DNA from: Hofstenia miamia
Lineage: Eukaryota; Xenacoelomorpha; Acoela; Hofsteniidae
Reading direction: 5' to 3'
DNA length: 47,804 nt
NCBI GenBank assembly: GCA_900660155.1
Contig: CABFPE010000039.1
Coordinates: 1,294,563 to 1,342,366 of the forward strand
Under the pieces are notes generated by a model. The model had not been told where the DNA came from. It saw only the letters and a list, made by a program, of their open reading frames with translations, and ran no database searches. This document shows positions 1-12,900 of this stretch, piece by piece (the stretch's first letter is position 1; each line of letters opens with the position of its first letter). A program made the position numbers and the translations under genes.

Positions 1-3000
1 CACTTCTGCCTTAATTAGCAGTTGTGATTTAGGTCTAGTGCCTTTTTGCCAAATTAATTAATATCAAAAATTACTGCATTATAAATTTACAAATAACTAA
101 TTAATCATAATCATATGTTTTTACAATTAATATTTTATTTTAATATTCAGTCTTAGTTTCTTCTTCCTTTTTTCTTAATTTGACCACATATGATTCAGAT
201 TACGATTACGTTACACTGTAATTATACTAGAAAACTATTTGACTCTGCAGAAGGTGTTACATAGGAATGTGATAACAGCCCTGATTCTGGGAAAACAATT
301 AAAGAGAAAACTTATATAAACATTGGTAATTCATCCAAGTAATCAATACTTTAGGTAACGCCAAGATGACCAACTCACATGGCTTCCAGCCATAGCAAAG
401 TCTTCAGGAACATTGTAGTGCTCAACTTAGTGCATGGTGCTACCCTATTTGTCTCACTTATTAATTTCTATCTCATAGACAAAATAAACATCTAATTTTC
501 ATTGTTAGTTCTCAGCTCACTAAATAATAGTCTGTAATTGCCAGACATTCATGCTAGCCAACAGCATGGTATCATCACAGTGTCATAAAATATAGGTGCA
601 TGTATGTGGTAAATATCAAATGAAAGTTTTATTATTGCCTTATGCGTAACCATATCCATAACTTAATAGGTCCACAATTTGGGCTTGTAAGATCTGCTGA
701 TCTCCAGGAGCTACATGTTGCCCTGTACTTTGAGAAAGCACTCTCAAATTGTCACTGCACTTAAGCAATTATTTTCATATTCAAAAAATACTAATCAAAG
801 TAACGCAAGAGAAAGTGAACAGTAATTGAAGCTAGATAAAATCTATTAACCTTTTCTAAAATTGTTTTTCAATTTATACATGTTCAAGATAATAAATAAT
901 TACCTGTCTTTGTTTACAACTACAGTTAATCATTAGCTATTCATGTCATCGATTTTTCTCTCACAAATTAAATTTGAGCAACACGTTTAGCACCATTGAG
1001 GGGACATAACATGATAACTAGCTTTTGTAAGCCTAAGCTTGAAATTAATCTTACGTCATAATGATGTTAATACAATCAAACAAAATAAATGAATAATAAT
1101 CACTAAAATTCCCCAAGTGACTCTACAATACTGATGCTAAAAAGGTTAGAAGTATAATAAGCGATAAAAAAGCAAACATTATATAGTGAGAATGAGATTT
1201 ATTTGACAATTGATTACAGTAAGTTCAATATTTCATACAGAAAAAAAGGTAAATATTTACCATTTTACAAAATTCAATTTTTTCCCTTGCAAATTAAATG
1301 AGCAATTACACATACTCTTTCATCAAGGGGACAATTATAACAAGTTTGAAAAATAAGTTCAAAATACTGAAAATTAATAAGAATCACTAAATAAATTATG
1401 GTAATAGCACCAAATTAATTAAGGAGAGTGCCAATAAATGAAAATAAAATAAAAAGGGCCCTGAGTAACTCTACAATATATATACCTGTGTATCATTTAA
1501 TTTCTGAATTCTTGCCTTCCAAACTGTTGTTTGTTGTAGGCATACATACATTTGCTGCAGAAGCTCTATACCAATTTCATTGGGCAAGGTTATCAATGTA
1601 ATTTTTACTAAAGTTATTACTATAAGTTTATTATATATTAATATTATACCAGAAATAGGAAATATATATATATATACATTTTATTGCTTTGTGTTATTAA
1701 AGTGACAATAATTAGAAATTGTAACCTGAAGAGATCATTTGCTAGTCTTCTGTGGTTGACATTAAAGCCTGCTCAAATCAGCTTTCCTCTTCTGATGCAT
1801 GGTAAATTATTTTGCAATGACCACAAATTGTCTAAGTAATCATTTCAACAGACAGCTTCTTCCTCATGCTTGGGAGAGTGAGACACCTATTAGAATATTT
1901 ATGCAATAACCTACTTTAACAATTACTTCCTCCCCCTTTCTATAGACATAGGTTATTGCTTTGCATTTGAATTTAGTTCTATGTGTGCACTGGTAGACTG
2001 TTCATCTCCACCCAGTCTTTGGACTAGTTTCTTTTACTTGCACACTTATTGCATGTAACTCTTCAGTCATTTCTAACAAATTCAAACAGTTTTAGTTTAT
2101 AGAAACAAAAACACAGTTAATTTAAGCTAAATATACATTAAATTAGTTATATATTGTTCACTTGAAGAATTAAGCATCCAGCCCTCCTACAAATTTTATT
2201 TAATAATATACTTTGGATTATAAATTATAATTTTTATGTTCCTTTTACTTTTATTTAAAATAATGTCTCTTTTTTGTCTATCTTAAACAAATTTTTTTAA
2301 ATAAATTTGCATTGTCAGTTTTAAGAAAGTGTTTGTTGGTTCTAAGTATATCATTGTTGGCAAAAAGTACCAACCCAAAATTCTCTTTTTTAATTAATTC
2401 TGTCAAAATATCTATTTAAAATATGGGACGGTGGAAATTGAGCAAATGAAAAAACTGAATGAGGGTGTTTGTGTTAGGACTAAGTAATGGTTAAAACAAA
2501 CTTACTAAAAATACTTAAATGTAAAAATTTGTGACAATTGTTATTCTCAAAAGTTTATAATTATTCCTGTTCTATGTTTCTAATATAAATTATGGAAGAA
2601 TTCCTTTTAAAAGATTATAGGATGCTGAAGTGATATACAACCACCACTGCAATAATATTTATTTCTTATGAACTTTGATGAAGTGATTATTTTTAGCATG
2701 TGCTTCAAGGGATTCTTTATCTTAGAAACTGGGTGGACAATTGCCCACCCAGTATTTTAAATTGCCCACTCAGTGAAATCGCATTATTACTGCAGATTTG
2801 TTTTATTTTTAGAAATGAACCAATAAATATACTTAAGTAAAGTAATAACAGCTGTAAATATGAAATTTTTATTATTTTTAGTAAATCACATGTATGCTTG
2901 CAAGTATAGCATGTGCAACTAAAACAGGTTTTGCCAACCCAGTAAAATTTTACTAAAAAATGCCCTAATGAGCTTCATGTTACTTGTTCTAACATACCCA

Positions 3001-5498
3001 ACAAAATATTCAAGCATGCAAAAATTCCAGTGCATATCTTTGTAAAAATCAAGTAACTGGTTTTTGATTTGGGTTTTGAATTATAACTATTTTCTTAGTA
3101 CAACTAACTTTCTCTGAGCTAATTGCATCAATGATGTCTATGGGAATACTTTGATACTGATCATGAACTTCACAGAAATTAACTCATACACTAATTGATT
3201 TAGTGTAGGTATACAAATAGAATTGAAAAAATAAGAATGCTGTTCTGATAATGACTTTGCTAGTGTTGTGCAATTGTTATTATATTTTATAATATGTGGA
3301 TCAGGGAAGGGTATTCTCAGTTCAAATGAGACAGAAATGTACATGAAATCATCCTAAATTGACTGTCCATAATTGATAGCATTCAGCTTAACCCACTATT
3401 AAATTATTAAGTAAATTGCTGTAAGTTGGATGTAGCAAAAGACTTAATTGTCTTCCTTCTTATTCATATCCAATATTTATTTAAGATTACTTCAGACCAA
3501 TTCTACATCTGAATCATAATCCATGCAATTGTTACTTATGCAACATAGAATTTCATTCACTGACTCCCAAATTTAAGACACTTGCTTTAAGTTTTGTTTT
3601 AATTTGAGCAAAATTTTGATGGGTTGACGAGCTATTTCATTTCTGAGTTACAACGTAGATTTTTCACAAAATGAATTTTAATATATAAGTATTAATTTTA
3701 CGAAAGCATTGAATATTTTTTAATCCTAGTTACGAAAATGAGAAATTTATTAAATTGCAGGACATCTCTATGTAATAGGATGTCGCATTTTTTAATTTCT
3801 TTAGCATATTGATTTTTTCTATTACCATAGATCTATTCAGCTCTATATCATATGTATGTAGACCTAAATTGATGCGATTATTATAATACCTTAGTTGATT
3901 TATTTCATTTTTGAATTAGATTTATTTAACTTAGTGCTGTGCATCACCATAAATTCATTGGATTAACCGGACCGTGCTTCTTCTTTACTTACTCAGTTTT
4001 TAACTGAATGTATAATTAGCGTTTGATTATTTACATACGGCTATTTTTATAATGGAAAAAGTTGCTATTCCTATATGGCAACTTCTGATTTTTCTATTTG
4101 TATAAATATATATACGTATACTTATACTGTCTTTGGATACAAAATTTTAATATATATATATATATATTATCATGGTTATTTTAGTTAAGTTATTCTTCTG
4201 GACTAATTTTTTTCTTTCATCAGAGGGTGGCTAGCTAAGGTACAACTTAGCTAAATCATGCTGCCATGAGTAGGTTAGGCATATGTATAGGAACTTAACT
4301 ATATTTTATCTGGCTTTCTATATAGATCAATTTATTGCATTAAGCTATATTGCACATTTATTTATTGTACTGAGCATTAGGTCTAGGTATACATTATAAT
4401 AGCCCCTCTGAATGTATAATATGACTTTTTGCACTCACTTTCAAATTATATTAAGGTTCCCATTGGTTACTACACTCTCATTATTTGATTCTTTGTTACC
4501 AGTCATATCATACATTATATCGTCGATAACGTTTCTCACCATTTCTATTGTTTTGTAATACCGTCATCATTGTAATCAATAAATTTTGAAAATCAAAAAT
4601 TAGAATGATTTAACCAGATTTTACCCTTATTAACCGGCTCTTGCAAATTACCGCTTTTAACCAAGCCGGATCCAGCACAAATTTAAATCTATTTTTGCCA
4701 AGTTCAGTTTGAAGGTAATAAATCATGCATTTATAGTGATTTGAAAGTTCTCTCTTTCCTAAGTTTTAAATGAAGACTGCTAACATTTATCATATGTTAC
4801 AAGTTTTGCTCATTTCACAGTATTTGTATGCAGACAATTTGTAATGTATGTTGTTGAAATACCACATTTGTTCTTCCGCGATTATTGTCAATATTTTGCA
4901 TTGAATGTATATTCTCTGCATTTTTGTATTCGTTAACAAACCTACAACATTGTAAATTTTCAAGTTCATTTACATGCTCAATTTTTCTCTGAAAATATTG
5001 TATTTATTAGTAGTTTTTGTTTTATCAAAGCATCGGGTTGTTTCTATTGGAATTTTGATAGCACTCATTCTGCAATGATGTAGAAATGAGAAATATAGGA
5101 AATATTTTGCAGTATTCCATCTGAGTTGTAACATTATTTATATAAATTGCAAAAATGTATCAAGAACTATGCTTTTAAAATTCATTTGTAGTTAGTTGAC
5201 AGCATTTCGCTGTTTATGAAATTGTAGTAATTATATATATCCTTGGTGACAATGACTATTTTGACTTGACACTTCCATATTGATTAAGTTGAACAATCTG
5301 TAATTAATTTGAGTAGCTATATTCGCAAAAATTGTTGCTCATTTAAATCAGTAGAGCGTAAGTCTAGATGTCAAGCATAAGTTTAAGCGGCAGGAATGGT
5401 ATTCAAAGAATTATACATGATCTCATACATGAATAAATACAATTCTGAATATTTCAGTTTTGTTTTCCTTAAGACCATTTAAACAAATTTTCATTTTT
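1..5498. other. Gene-free AT-rich region upstream of DNAAF5
   Basis: I see no convincing exon, RNA gene or transposon ORF here. Open frames are short, low-complexity and lack family motifs. The sequence is strongly AT-rich with short (TA)n runs (for example 1664-1676 and 4150-4168). It may hold the DNAAF5 promoter and any 5' UTR exons, but no core promoter element can be assigned with confidence. Confidence 0.6.
2728..2753. repeat. Short perfect inverted repeat (9-bp stem)
   Basis: ACTGGGTGG at 2728-2736 is the exact reverse complement of CCACCCAGT at 2745-2753, with an 8-nt spacer. Related motifs follow nearby (GCCCACTCAGT around 2763 and CCAACCCAGT around 2935), so this may be a remnant of a small dispersed repeat. 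No function is assigned. Confidence 0.5.
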
Positions 5499-5511
5499 AG
5501 ATTTAGAATAA
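5499..5511 (+). promoter_or_regulatory. Candidate splice or trans-splice acceptor just before the DNAAF5 start
   Basis: A pyrimidine-rich run ending in TTTTTAG (to 5500) lies 11 nt before the ATG at 5512, and an in-frame TAA sits directly before the ATG (5509-5511). This would fit either the 3' end of a 5' UTR intron or a spliced-leader trans-splice acceptor. The TAA supports 5512 as the true start. Which kind of acceptor it is cannot be told from sequence alone. Confidence 0.35.
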
Positions 5512-6906
5512 ATGAATCGTTTCGTTAATTCCTTGTCAGATGAAAGTAAAATTGTTCGTAAGCGAGCGTTGGAAAGTATTCGTAAGGAAACTGTTGATGT
5601 AAATCCTCCTCTAGATAAAGACATTCTTCAAAATTTGGCTGAAGAATCTCTTCTGCGACCAATATTACGTAATTTTTCTGACTCTGCAGAAAAATGTAGG
5701 GAACTGGCTTGCGATTTGATTAAAGATATAGTGCTGCAGGTTAGTAGTGGCTATGCTTCTGTTGATTGTTATTTATTTTAGATACCATTCCCTTCTAAAC
5801 TTCTACATTATATTATTCCAGTGCTAGTTCAAAGACTTGGTCAAGACACTATTCAAGAGCCTTCAGAAGAAGTGAGACTTCCACTTTTAAAACTAGCTGA
5901 TTTACTACTACAACTATGTCGTGAAAATTGTGCTCCTTACCTTAACGATTACGTTGCTATTCTGAGGCACACTGTGGTTGATCCTTTTGCAGATATGAAA
6001 CGACAAAGTTGCACTACAATTTCTCGTTTGGCGTCTACTTTAAAAGTGGTTTTCCACATGCAAAGTGAAACATTGATTAATCCCCTTCTAACACAAATCT
6101 CTCATCAGCATTCAAAAGTTCGTTCATCTGTTGTCAAGTGCATTGGAGATGTTTGTAAATACGGGAATAATAAGTCTGTGGATGATGTAGTATCGCATTT
6201 AGCTCAACGATGTTTTGATCCTATTCCGACAGTTCGTAGATCATTAACAGAAGTAGTTGCTGACTGGTTACTGAACTTGCCCGATCGATATTCATATTGG
6301 CATAAATTTATTCCGCTTCTTCTTACCTCCTTTAGTGATTCACAGCCGGAAATTGCTGAATTTGGTAAGAATTTATTTCATGCAATAAAGATGTATTTTA
6401 CTCCATTTACTTTTAAGCTAACGATGCATGGTTTCGTATCGGTAAGCAATTCGAAGAAGAAAACGAACAAGATTTTAAAGATAAATTGGATTTTGACACA
6501 GCACCATTGAATTGGTATCCATCCAACGGTTAGTTTTCGGTAATTCATTATTCATTATAGAAATTTCATTTAGTTACACGGCCTCGTTTGGGTTGCCGTA
6601 TTTTAATCTACAGAAATTTTGGTCGCCTCACCTCTGGTATTTACAATGACATTGGCGACTGGGTTGTTGAAACGCGCATTAAAACAGGTTTGCAAATATA
6701 TATTTCAATTTGTTTGCTGCATTAAAGTTTATAATTGTGAGTACGCGTGTTACTTTTAATTAAGTAATTTTATAAGTAATTTGCTAGCCGCACTTCTTTA
6801 CTACCTCATACTAAACGTTGAAGACTCTGTGACGCAGTTTATGGCAAAAATAATGCCATCTTTGACACGCGGTGCACTGGATGATGAACGCCAAGTAACA
6901 AATTTT
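5512..6906 (+). CDS. DNAAF5: DNAAF5 exons 1-5 (residues 1-385) with very short introns
   Basis: These five exons cover the N-terminal HEAT repeats. The four introns are 42, 53, 45 and 100 bp. The exon 2 end (residue 270, phase 1) joins exon 3 to make Ala, continuing the conserved helix. The exon 5 acceptor was placed at 6786-6787 (CTAG) instead of the upstream AAG because only that choice keeps the frame and gives KTAALLYYLILNVED, which has no gap relative to the vertebrate segment. The long exon 2 (583 bp) carries the most conserved stretch of the protein. Confidence 0.92.
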
Positions 6907-9900
6907 GTAAGTACATTTAAAATGTCGTTAATTTATGTGTGTACAGTTTATACTTTCACCAAATGCAATAATAATTTTGCAAAAAGATGCGTCTAATTCC
7001 ATTGAACTAAACAAAATATCTCTTCTAAATAGTTTTCACTCCTAAATTAACTTTAACTAAACTAAAGCCTGATGCAACTGTCAATTTTACTTTAAAAATA
7101 TTTTTAGTCAGTTATTATCCTGTCCTTTAACATCTTCAAAAACAGCTGAAAACCTTTAATGTCTCAGGTTTATAGTCTATGTAACCATATTATTGAAACC
7201 CTATGTGATCTGGAGATAGGATTATTTTATTTATCGTCCAATTGTGGAGCTTTTGTAAGGAGACTTTTCCTAATTTTCACTAGGGTTCATAACTCCACTT
7301 CTATGCCTGTGATCTCCTCCTGTTGTTGTAACTTTCTCTATTCGTCGTCCCAAGAAACATAGCACGCTTCACTCGTTTTTCAATCGTGCTTGTATAGCTG
7401 TTAATTACATCCATTGATTTCTTTTCCCCATCGTCGAGCTTCAACAAATCTTTGATGTATTTCCCCTTGCTGAGCCCTTCTCCAACTTCACCTACTTTTC
7501 TATTTGCTCCTACTTTATCTCCTGTAACTGTCCTAGCTGCCGTCAAACTTTACTTGTTTTTATATTTTTATAGTGTCTGCCTTCAGCGGCTTAATAAAGT
7601 CATTCATTATTATTATTATGATTATTATACATTTTCTTCTAAATATCTGCTCATTTTATGTTGAAATTGTTTTTCAACCAGTGGCATATTCTTCCTATTT
7701 TTTCAAAAAAACTTATTATTAGTCAGAAATGAATTCTACTAAATTCCAAACATTTCCAATCGTTAAAGCCAATACTTAATTGATTTCAGAAAATTAGAAT
7801 CACATTTCTAAGTTGGTGATGTTGATATGAAGAATATTTGTGCATTTTCGTTTTAATATTATAATCCAATACAAAGTCAGATAGAGGGGGGAAATGAAAA
7901 AATTGAGGGGTTACTATTAATTTGTCTCCTGCTGTATGTAATTGTACGTCACGAGAAAGTTAGTGAACTGAGAATCATTTTAAGGAAAAACTTATATTTG
8001 TTATCATTAAATATCATTAAAATATATTTTTCCACATTTTAATTGATCGGATTATTTATGCATTTTGAGCGTGAGATCAATGGAAATGATCTGCTTTAAG
8101 GGATCAACTGGACTTCTGAAAAATTTATTAATTATAAATGAAAAACACTTATTGATTTTTATAATAAATTATAATAAACACATGGATTAAAACTTCACAA
8201 TGGGTTGCATATTCAAAGATGGCGTCTATAACCACAAAATCATAGTATTATTTAGCACCGGGCGCGGGCCACACACTTTCTTCTTAAGTTAGGGTTATGA
8301 TTGTTTCATTATAAAGAGCATCGAGAACATTTTACAGTGACGTTTTGATTTTAATAAAATAATAATCTTATGATGAAATAATGTTTAAGAATTTGTATAT
8401 AATCTTCAACATAAAAAATTGTTTTTTGGTTGTCAGTACATAATCCAAGGAAATACGTTTTAGAAATAGTAGTTGTGAGAAAACAGCCTTTAAAGTTTAT
8501 ATTAAGAACCAAAGAACTTTATATACAACCTTCATTATATGTACAGCATTGTTCTTTATGCTTTATTATAAATAACCTGTACAATGGTATATAGTATATG
8601 TATAGTGTTTCAATATAAGTGTAAGAAATTTATAAAAAAAAAGTTTTTTTGTCTATTGCTTAGATGTTTACCTAGTATAATTTCAAAAAATGTCGCAATT
8701 GAAGGCCCGTAGATCCTCTTACCTTATGTCAGACCATTATTTCAAACTCTGAGATTCGCGGTGAATTACCTAAACAGAAAAGACTTACTAAACTGTTTTT
8801 CTTTGAAAAAGAATTTAAAAAAAATTCTTTCATTTATGTTCTTATGTTTTGTCAAATGCACTTTAATTTCAATTGCAATTGGTACAGAAATCAAATTTTT
8901 TATATTTATATGGATCGGGTTGTTTAATGACTAAAGTAATGGCTTTATTCTACTACTACTATCCGCATAGGAATTTTTTATGGCGTACAATTGTAATTTA
9001 GATATCAATTGCAATAATTGTTTAGCTGCGTACGTGTGCGATAAATTAGTGTCATTTGGAAACTGTAATTGACCCAATTTAGGTAACCCGCGCTTCCCAG
9101 TTAATTGGCTATTTTGTAAATCCAGAAGTTTGGTGTGAGCTTCTTTTACCAACTGTTAGTCAAGCTCAAAATTGTGCTGCTCTTAAAGTTTGTATTTCAT
9201 TATAAACATGATTAGAATCATTCCCATGTGTTTCATTTAACTTTATGTTAATTCAAATTACAGTGTTTCTTTTTTAACACAAAATAGCCTGAGAATTCGA
9301 TACTTCTTAAATGCCTGAAGTGGTCAGAATTAGCCACTTTCAGAAAAACTGTGCAAAATGAAATACAGGTATCAGAAAACAAAATATGCTTGTTTTCTAA
9401 TTAAGTTCCAAATTAATCTGAAAATTTTTCACACTTGAAAATTCCAGATTCCATGTTGCAAACGAATAGTATGATATCAAAGACTGATAAAATTAATTTT
9501 TTTATTAATCCATTTAACTTGCAAAATTAATAAATGATTTTCATCACTGGATGACTTATTTTTGACATGTAATATGGGATCAAAGAATGAAAGTAGTCCA
9601 ATTTGAGCACTTAGGTTTTTTAGTGTGAAACTGCTAAGTAAGATTAATATTTAATTGATTTACAATATACCGACATTATTATAGTTTATTCATATAGTTT
9701 GCTTATAGTAACTAATGAATTCCTTAGAGGCATAATTTTTTTGCAAATTAATTTTTCTATTTCATATAAATTTTTGACATTTTTAAAGCATAGGATGTTT
9801 TAAACACTGTTTAAAACAGTGTTTTAATCGCATGTTTTTAGCAATATTTTTTTAAATACGGATTGGATTTTATACGAAATTTAGAGAATAATTTTTGTAA

Positions 9901-12900
9901 TTTGTCCATGCGTACTTTCATGTTCTACTGAAAAATTTGCAAAACTTGCGTTTTGTTTACGCGTATGAAGTGAAAAATTAATGTTGATAAGCTTATCGTA
10001 ATTATATGTTTGCTACTATTACTGTGTTTTCAGCAAATTTTAGTACCTCGAAGTAGTTCTGTTTGAGAGCAAAAAACGTTGTTTTAAAACGTTTTTTTTG
10101 GAAAAATACACTTTTAGCCTACGCTATTCCTATAGCATTTTACCTCATTGTAGTTATCGTTTTACATACACACCTTCATGTCTATTTTAGGTTTTGTCCG
10201 CATGTGTTAGCTGTACCGAAGATCATGTTTTAGATGCATTTCTTGATAAAATATTGGATGTTGTTTTGGACGTACAAGTTAGATTAGTTTTTCAAAAGGT
10301 TTGTCTATGTATATATATATATATATATTTTTGAACCATTTCAATGAATATGTATCGGAAATCAAGTTCACAATAGAACATGAAAAAGACAATAGGATAA
10401 ACTTTCTTGATATCACAGCAACTAAGCATACACATGACATTTCAACCAAATTGTACCAAAAGCCAACTTTTACAGGTTTATACATACCATTCTCATCAAA
10501 TTGTGATGAGAGTCATTAAATCAATACCATTTCATGCTTAATCAATAGAATATTTCAATTATGCTCTAATTATAAAAGTTTAACAGAAAGTTTGGATAAA
10601 ATCACAGAGGATCTTAAAAATAATGGCTATCCACAAAAATTAATTCGTAAGATCATTGATAGAAAATTTTCATCCAAGAAACAACCATTAAATGCTACAA
10701 ATAACCAAGAAAAAACAAATATATACTGGAAGTTACCATTCATAGGAACACGAGAAGAACAACTGAAGAGAACCATAAAAACATATAACAAAGAATTATA
10801 AGTTTCGAAAACATTTCCAGTATTTTATGCAAAGAAAACCATGCAAATGTTCCTTAATAAAGATCACATACCGATTTCCCTGTCTTCTAATATCGTTTAT
10901 TCATACGACTGTGATAAATGTTCAAGTTCATGCATTGGCGAGACTAAAAGACACTTAAAAACTCGGGCAAAAGAACATATAAGAGGGCATCTACAATCAG
11001 AAATATATATTCATGGGTGTGCACTTAAGCTAAAAAAAAAATTAACATACTAGTAAAACATCGTGAAACTAAGATAGTAGAAGCCATATGTATTAAATCA
11101 ACCAAGAAAACCTTAATAAATAAACAAAGACATCAATCAAATTTAAACATTTATTAAAGATCAAATACATTTAATGAAAAAAATTCGGGAACATTGCTAC
11201 AAATGCTTGAAGATGACAACAATGTTTGTCGAAACATTTTCGCGATAAAAGCAATAAAAGTTTTCATAATGTAAGCACAGCGTTTCAAATTAACTTTTTG
11301 AAGCTGAATGCGACTATGTATTTTATTTTTCCCTATCTTTAAAAGAAGTTCATATTTTTTTACAATTTTCCTCAAGTGGCCCCTTGTCTATGTAGTTTTT
11401 TATGTTTTCACTCATGTTGCAAAATTGTGTAGATTTTCAGGATTAGCAGTAAAATATACATTTTTTGAATATTCAGAAATTGGGCTATCAGCACAGAACA
11501 GCAGGAGTGTCAACTAGGATCTTGTTTTGAGCAAGCAAGATATAGATGCTACTTCCCTAACTACTATAGCTAATGTTTTCATATAAANGAGAACCATAAA
11601 AACATATAACAAAGAATTATAAGTTTCGAAAACATTTCCAGTATTTTATGCAAAGAAAACCATGCAAATGTTCCTTAATAAAGATCACATACCGATTTCC
11701 CTGTCTTCTAATATCGTTTATTCATACGACTGTGATGAATGTTCAAGTTCATACATTGGCGAGACTAGAAGACATTTAGAAACTCGGGCAAAAGAACATA
11801 TAAGAGGGCATCTACAATCAGAAATATATATTCATGGGTGTGCACTTAAGCTAAAAAAAAAATTAACATACTAGTAAAACATCGTGAAACTAAGATAGTA
11901 GAAGCCATATGTATTAAATCAACCAAGAAAACCTTAATAAATAAACAAAGACATCAATCAAATTTAAACATTTATTAAAGATCAAATACATTTAATGAAA
12001 AAAATTCGGGAACATTGCTACAAATGCTTGAAGATGACAACAATGTTTGTCGAAACATTTTCGCGATAAAAGCAATAAAAGTTTTCATAATGTAAGCACA
12101 GCGTTTCAAATTAACTTTTTGAAGCTGAATGCGACTATGTATTTTATTTTTCCCTATCTTTAAAAGAAGTTCATATTTTTTTACAATTTTCCTCAAGTGG
12201 CCCCTTGTCTATGTAGTTTTTTATGTTTTCACTCATGTTGCAAAATTGTGTAGATTTTCAGGATTAGCAGTAAAATATACATTTTTTGAATATTCAGAAA
12301 TTGGGCTATCAGCACAGAACAGCAGGAGTGTCAACTAGGATCTTGTTTTGAGCAAGCAAGATATAGATGCTACTTCCCTAACTACTATAGCTAATGTTTT
12401 CATATAAATACCTCTATTGAAAAGATCAGTATCTTTTAACGCTTAGCGATTCTAATCTATTTCCAGTACATTGATATATTGCTTTCTGTTGTATTATAGA
12501 AAACCCCACAGAATTGTATCAACAAACAAAGTCGGAAAATCAGTGTTGGTCGATTTAAATCATTGATTTAAATCAAAGCACATTATTAGTTCAATTATTG
12601 ATTTAAATCAAGTACACTAAAAGAGGTACAAGTAGTGTATTCTAATTGTTTTGTCATTACCCTAATATTGGAATTGGCAAACTCTGAATTTAATGTTTTG
12701 CATGTTTTTTATCTTCAGTTTATTTAAAATTGATTAAATTATTGTATTTCAAAAATAGTAGTATCATAAGGATTTCTAATATTTACTACATTGGAAGATT
12801 GTCTGGGTAAAATTGAAATTTAGGTAAAAAATCCGATTTAAATAAAAAAATCAGAATTAAATCAGATTTTCCCAACGCTGCGGAAAACACAATTAGTCAA

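Noticed and set aside
8931..9152. Minus-strand 73-codon frame.
   Set aside because: It overlaps DNAAF5 exon 6 on the opposite strand and has no motif of its own.
9288..9368. Candidate DNAAF5 exon with good acceptor (AAAATAG) and donor (CAG|GTATCA), 27 codons, phase 0.
   Set aside because: Exon 6 joins exon 7 directly with an ungapped match to the family (..AALK|VLSACVSC..). Inserting this segment adds 27 residues with no counterpart and no convincing similarity.
11154..12338. Paired frames at 11154-11375/11308-11517 and 11975-12196/12129-12338, conserved between the two Penelope units.
   Set aside because: They are conserved only because the whole 820-bp unit is duplicated. They overlap on opposite strands in non-coding 3' sequence and show no domain.
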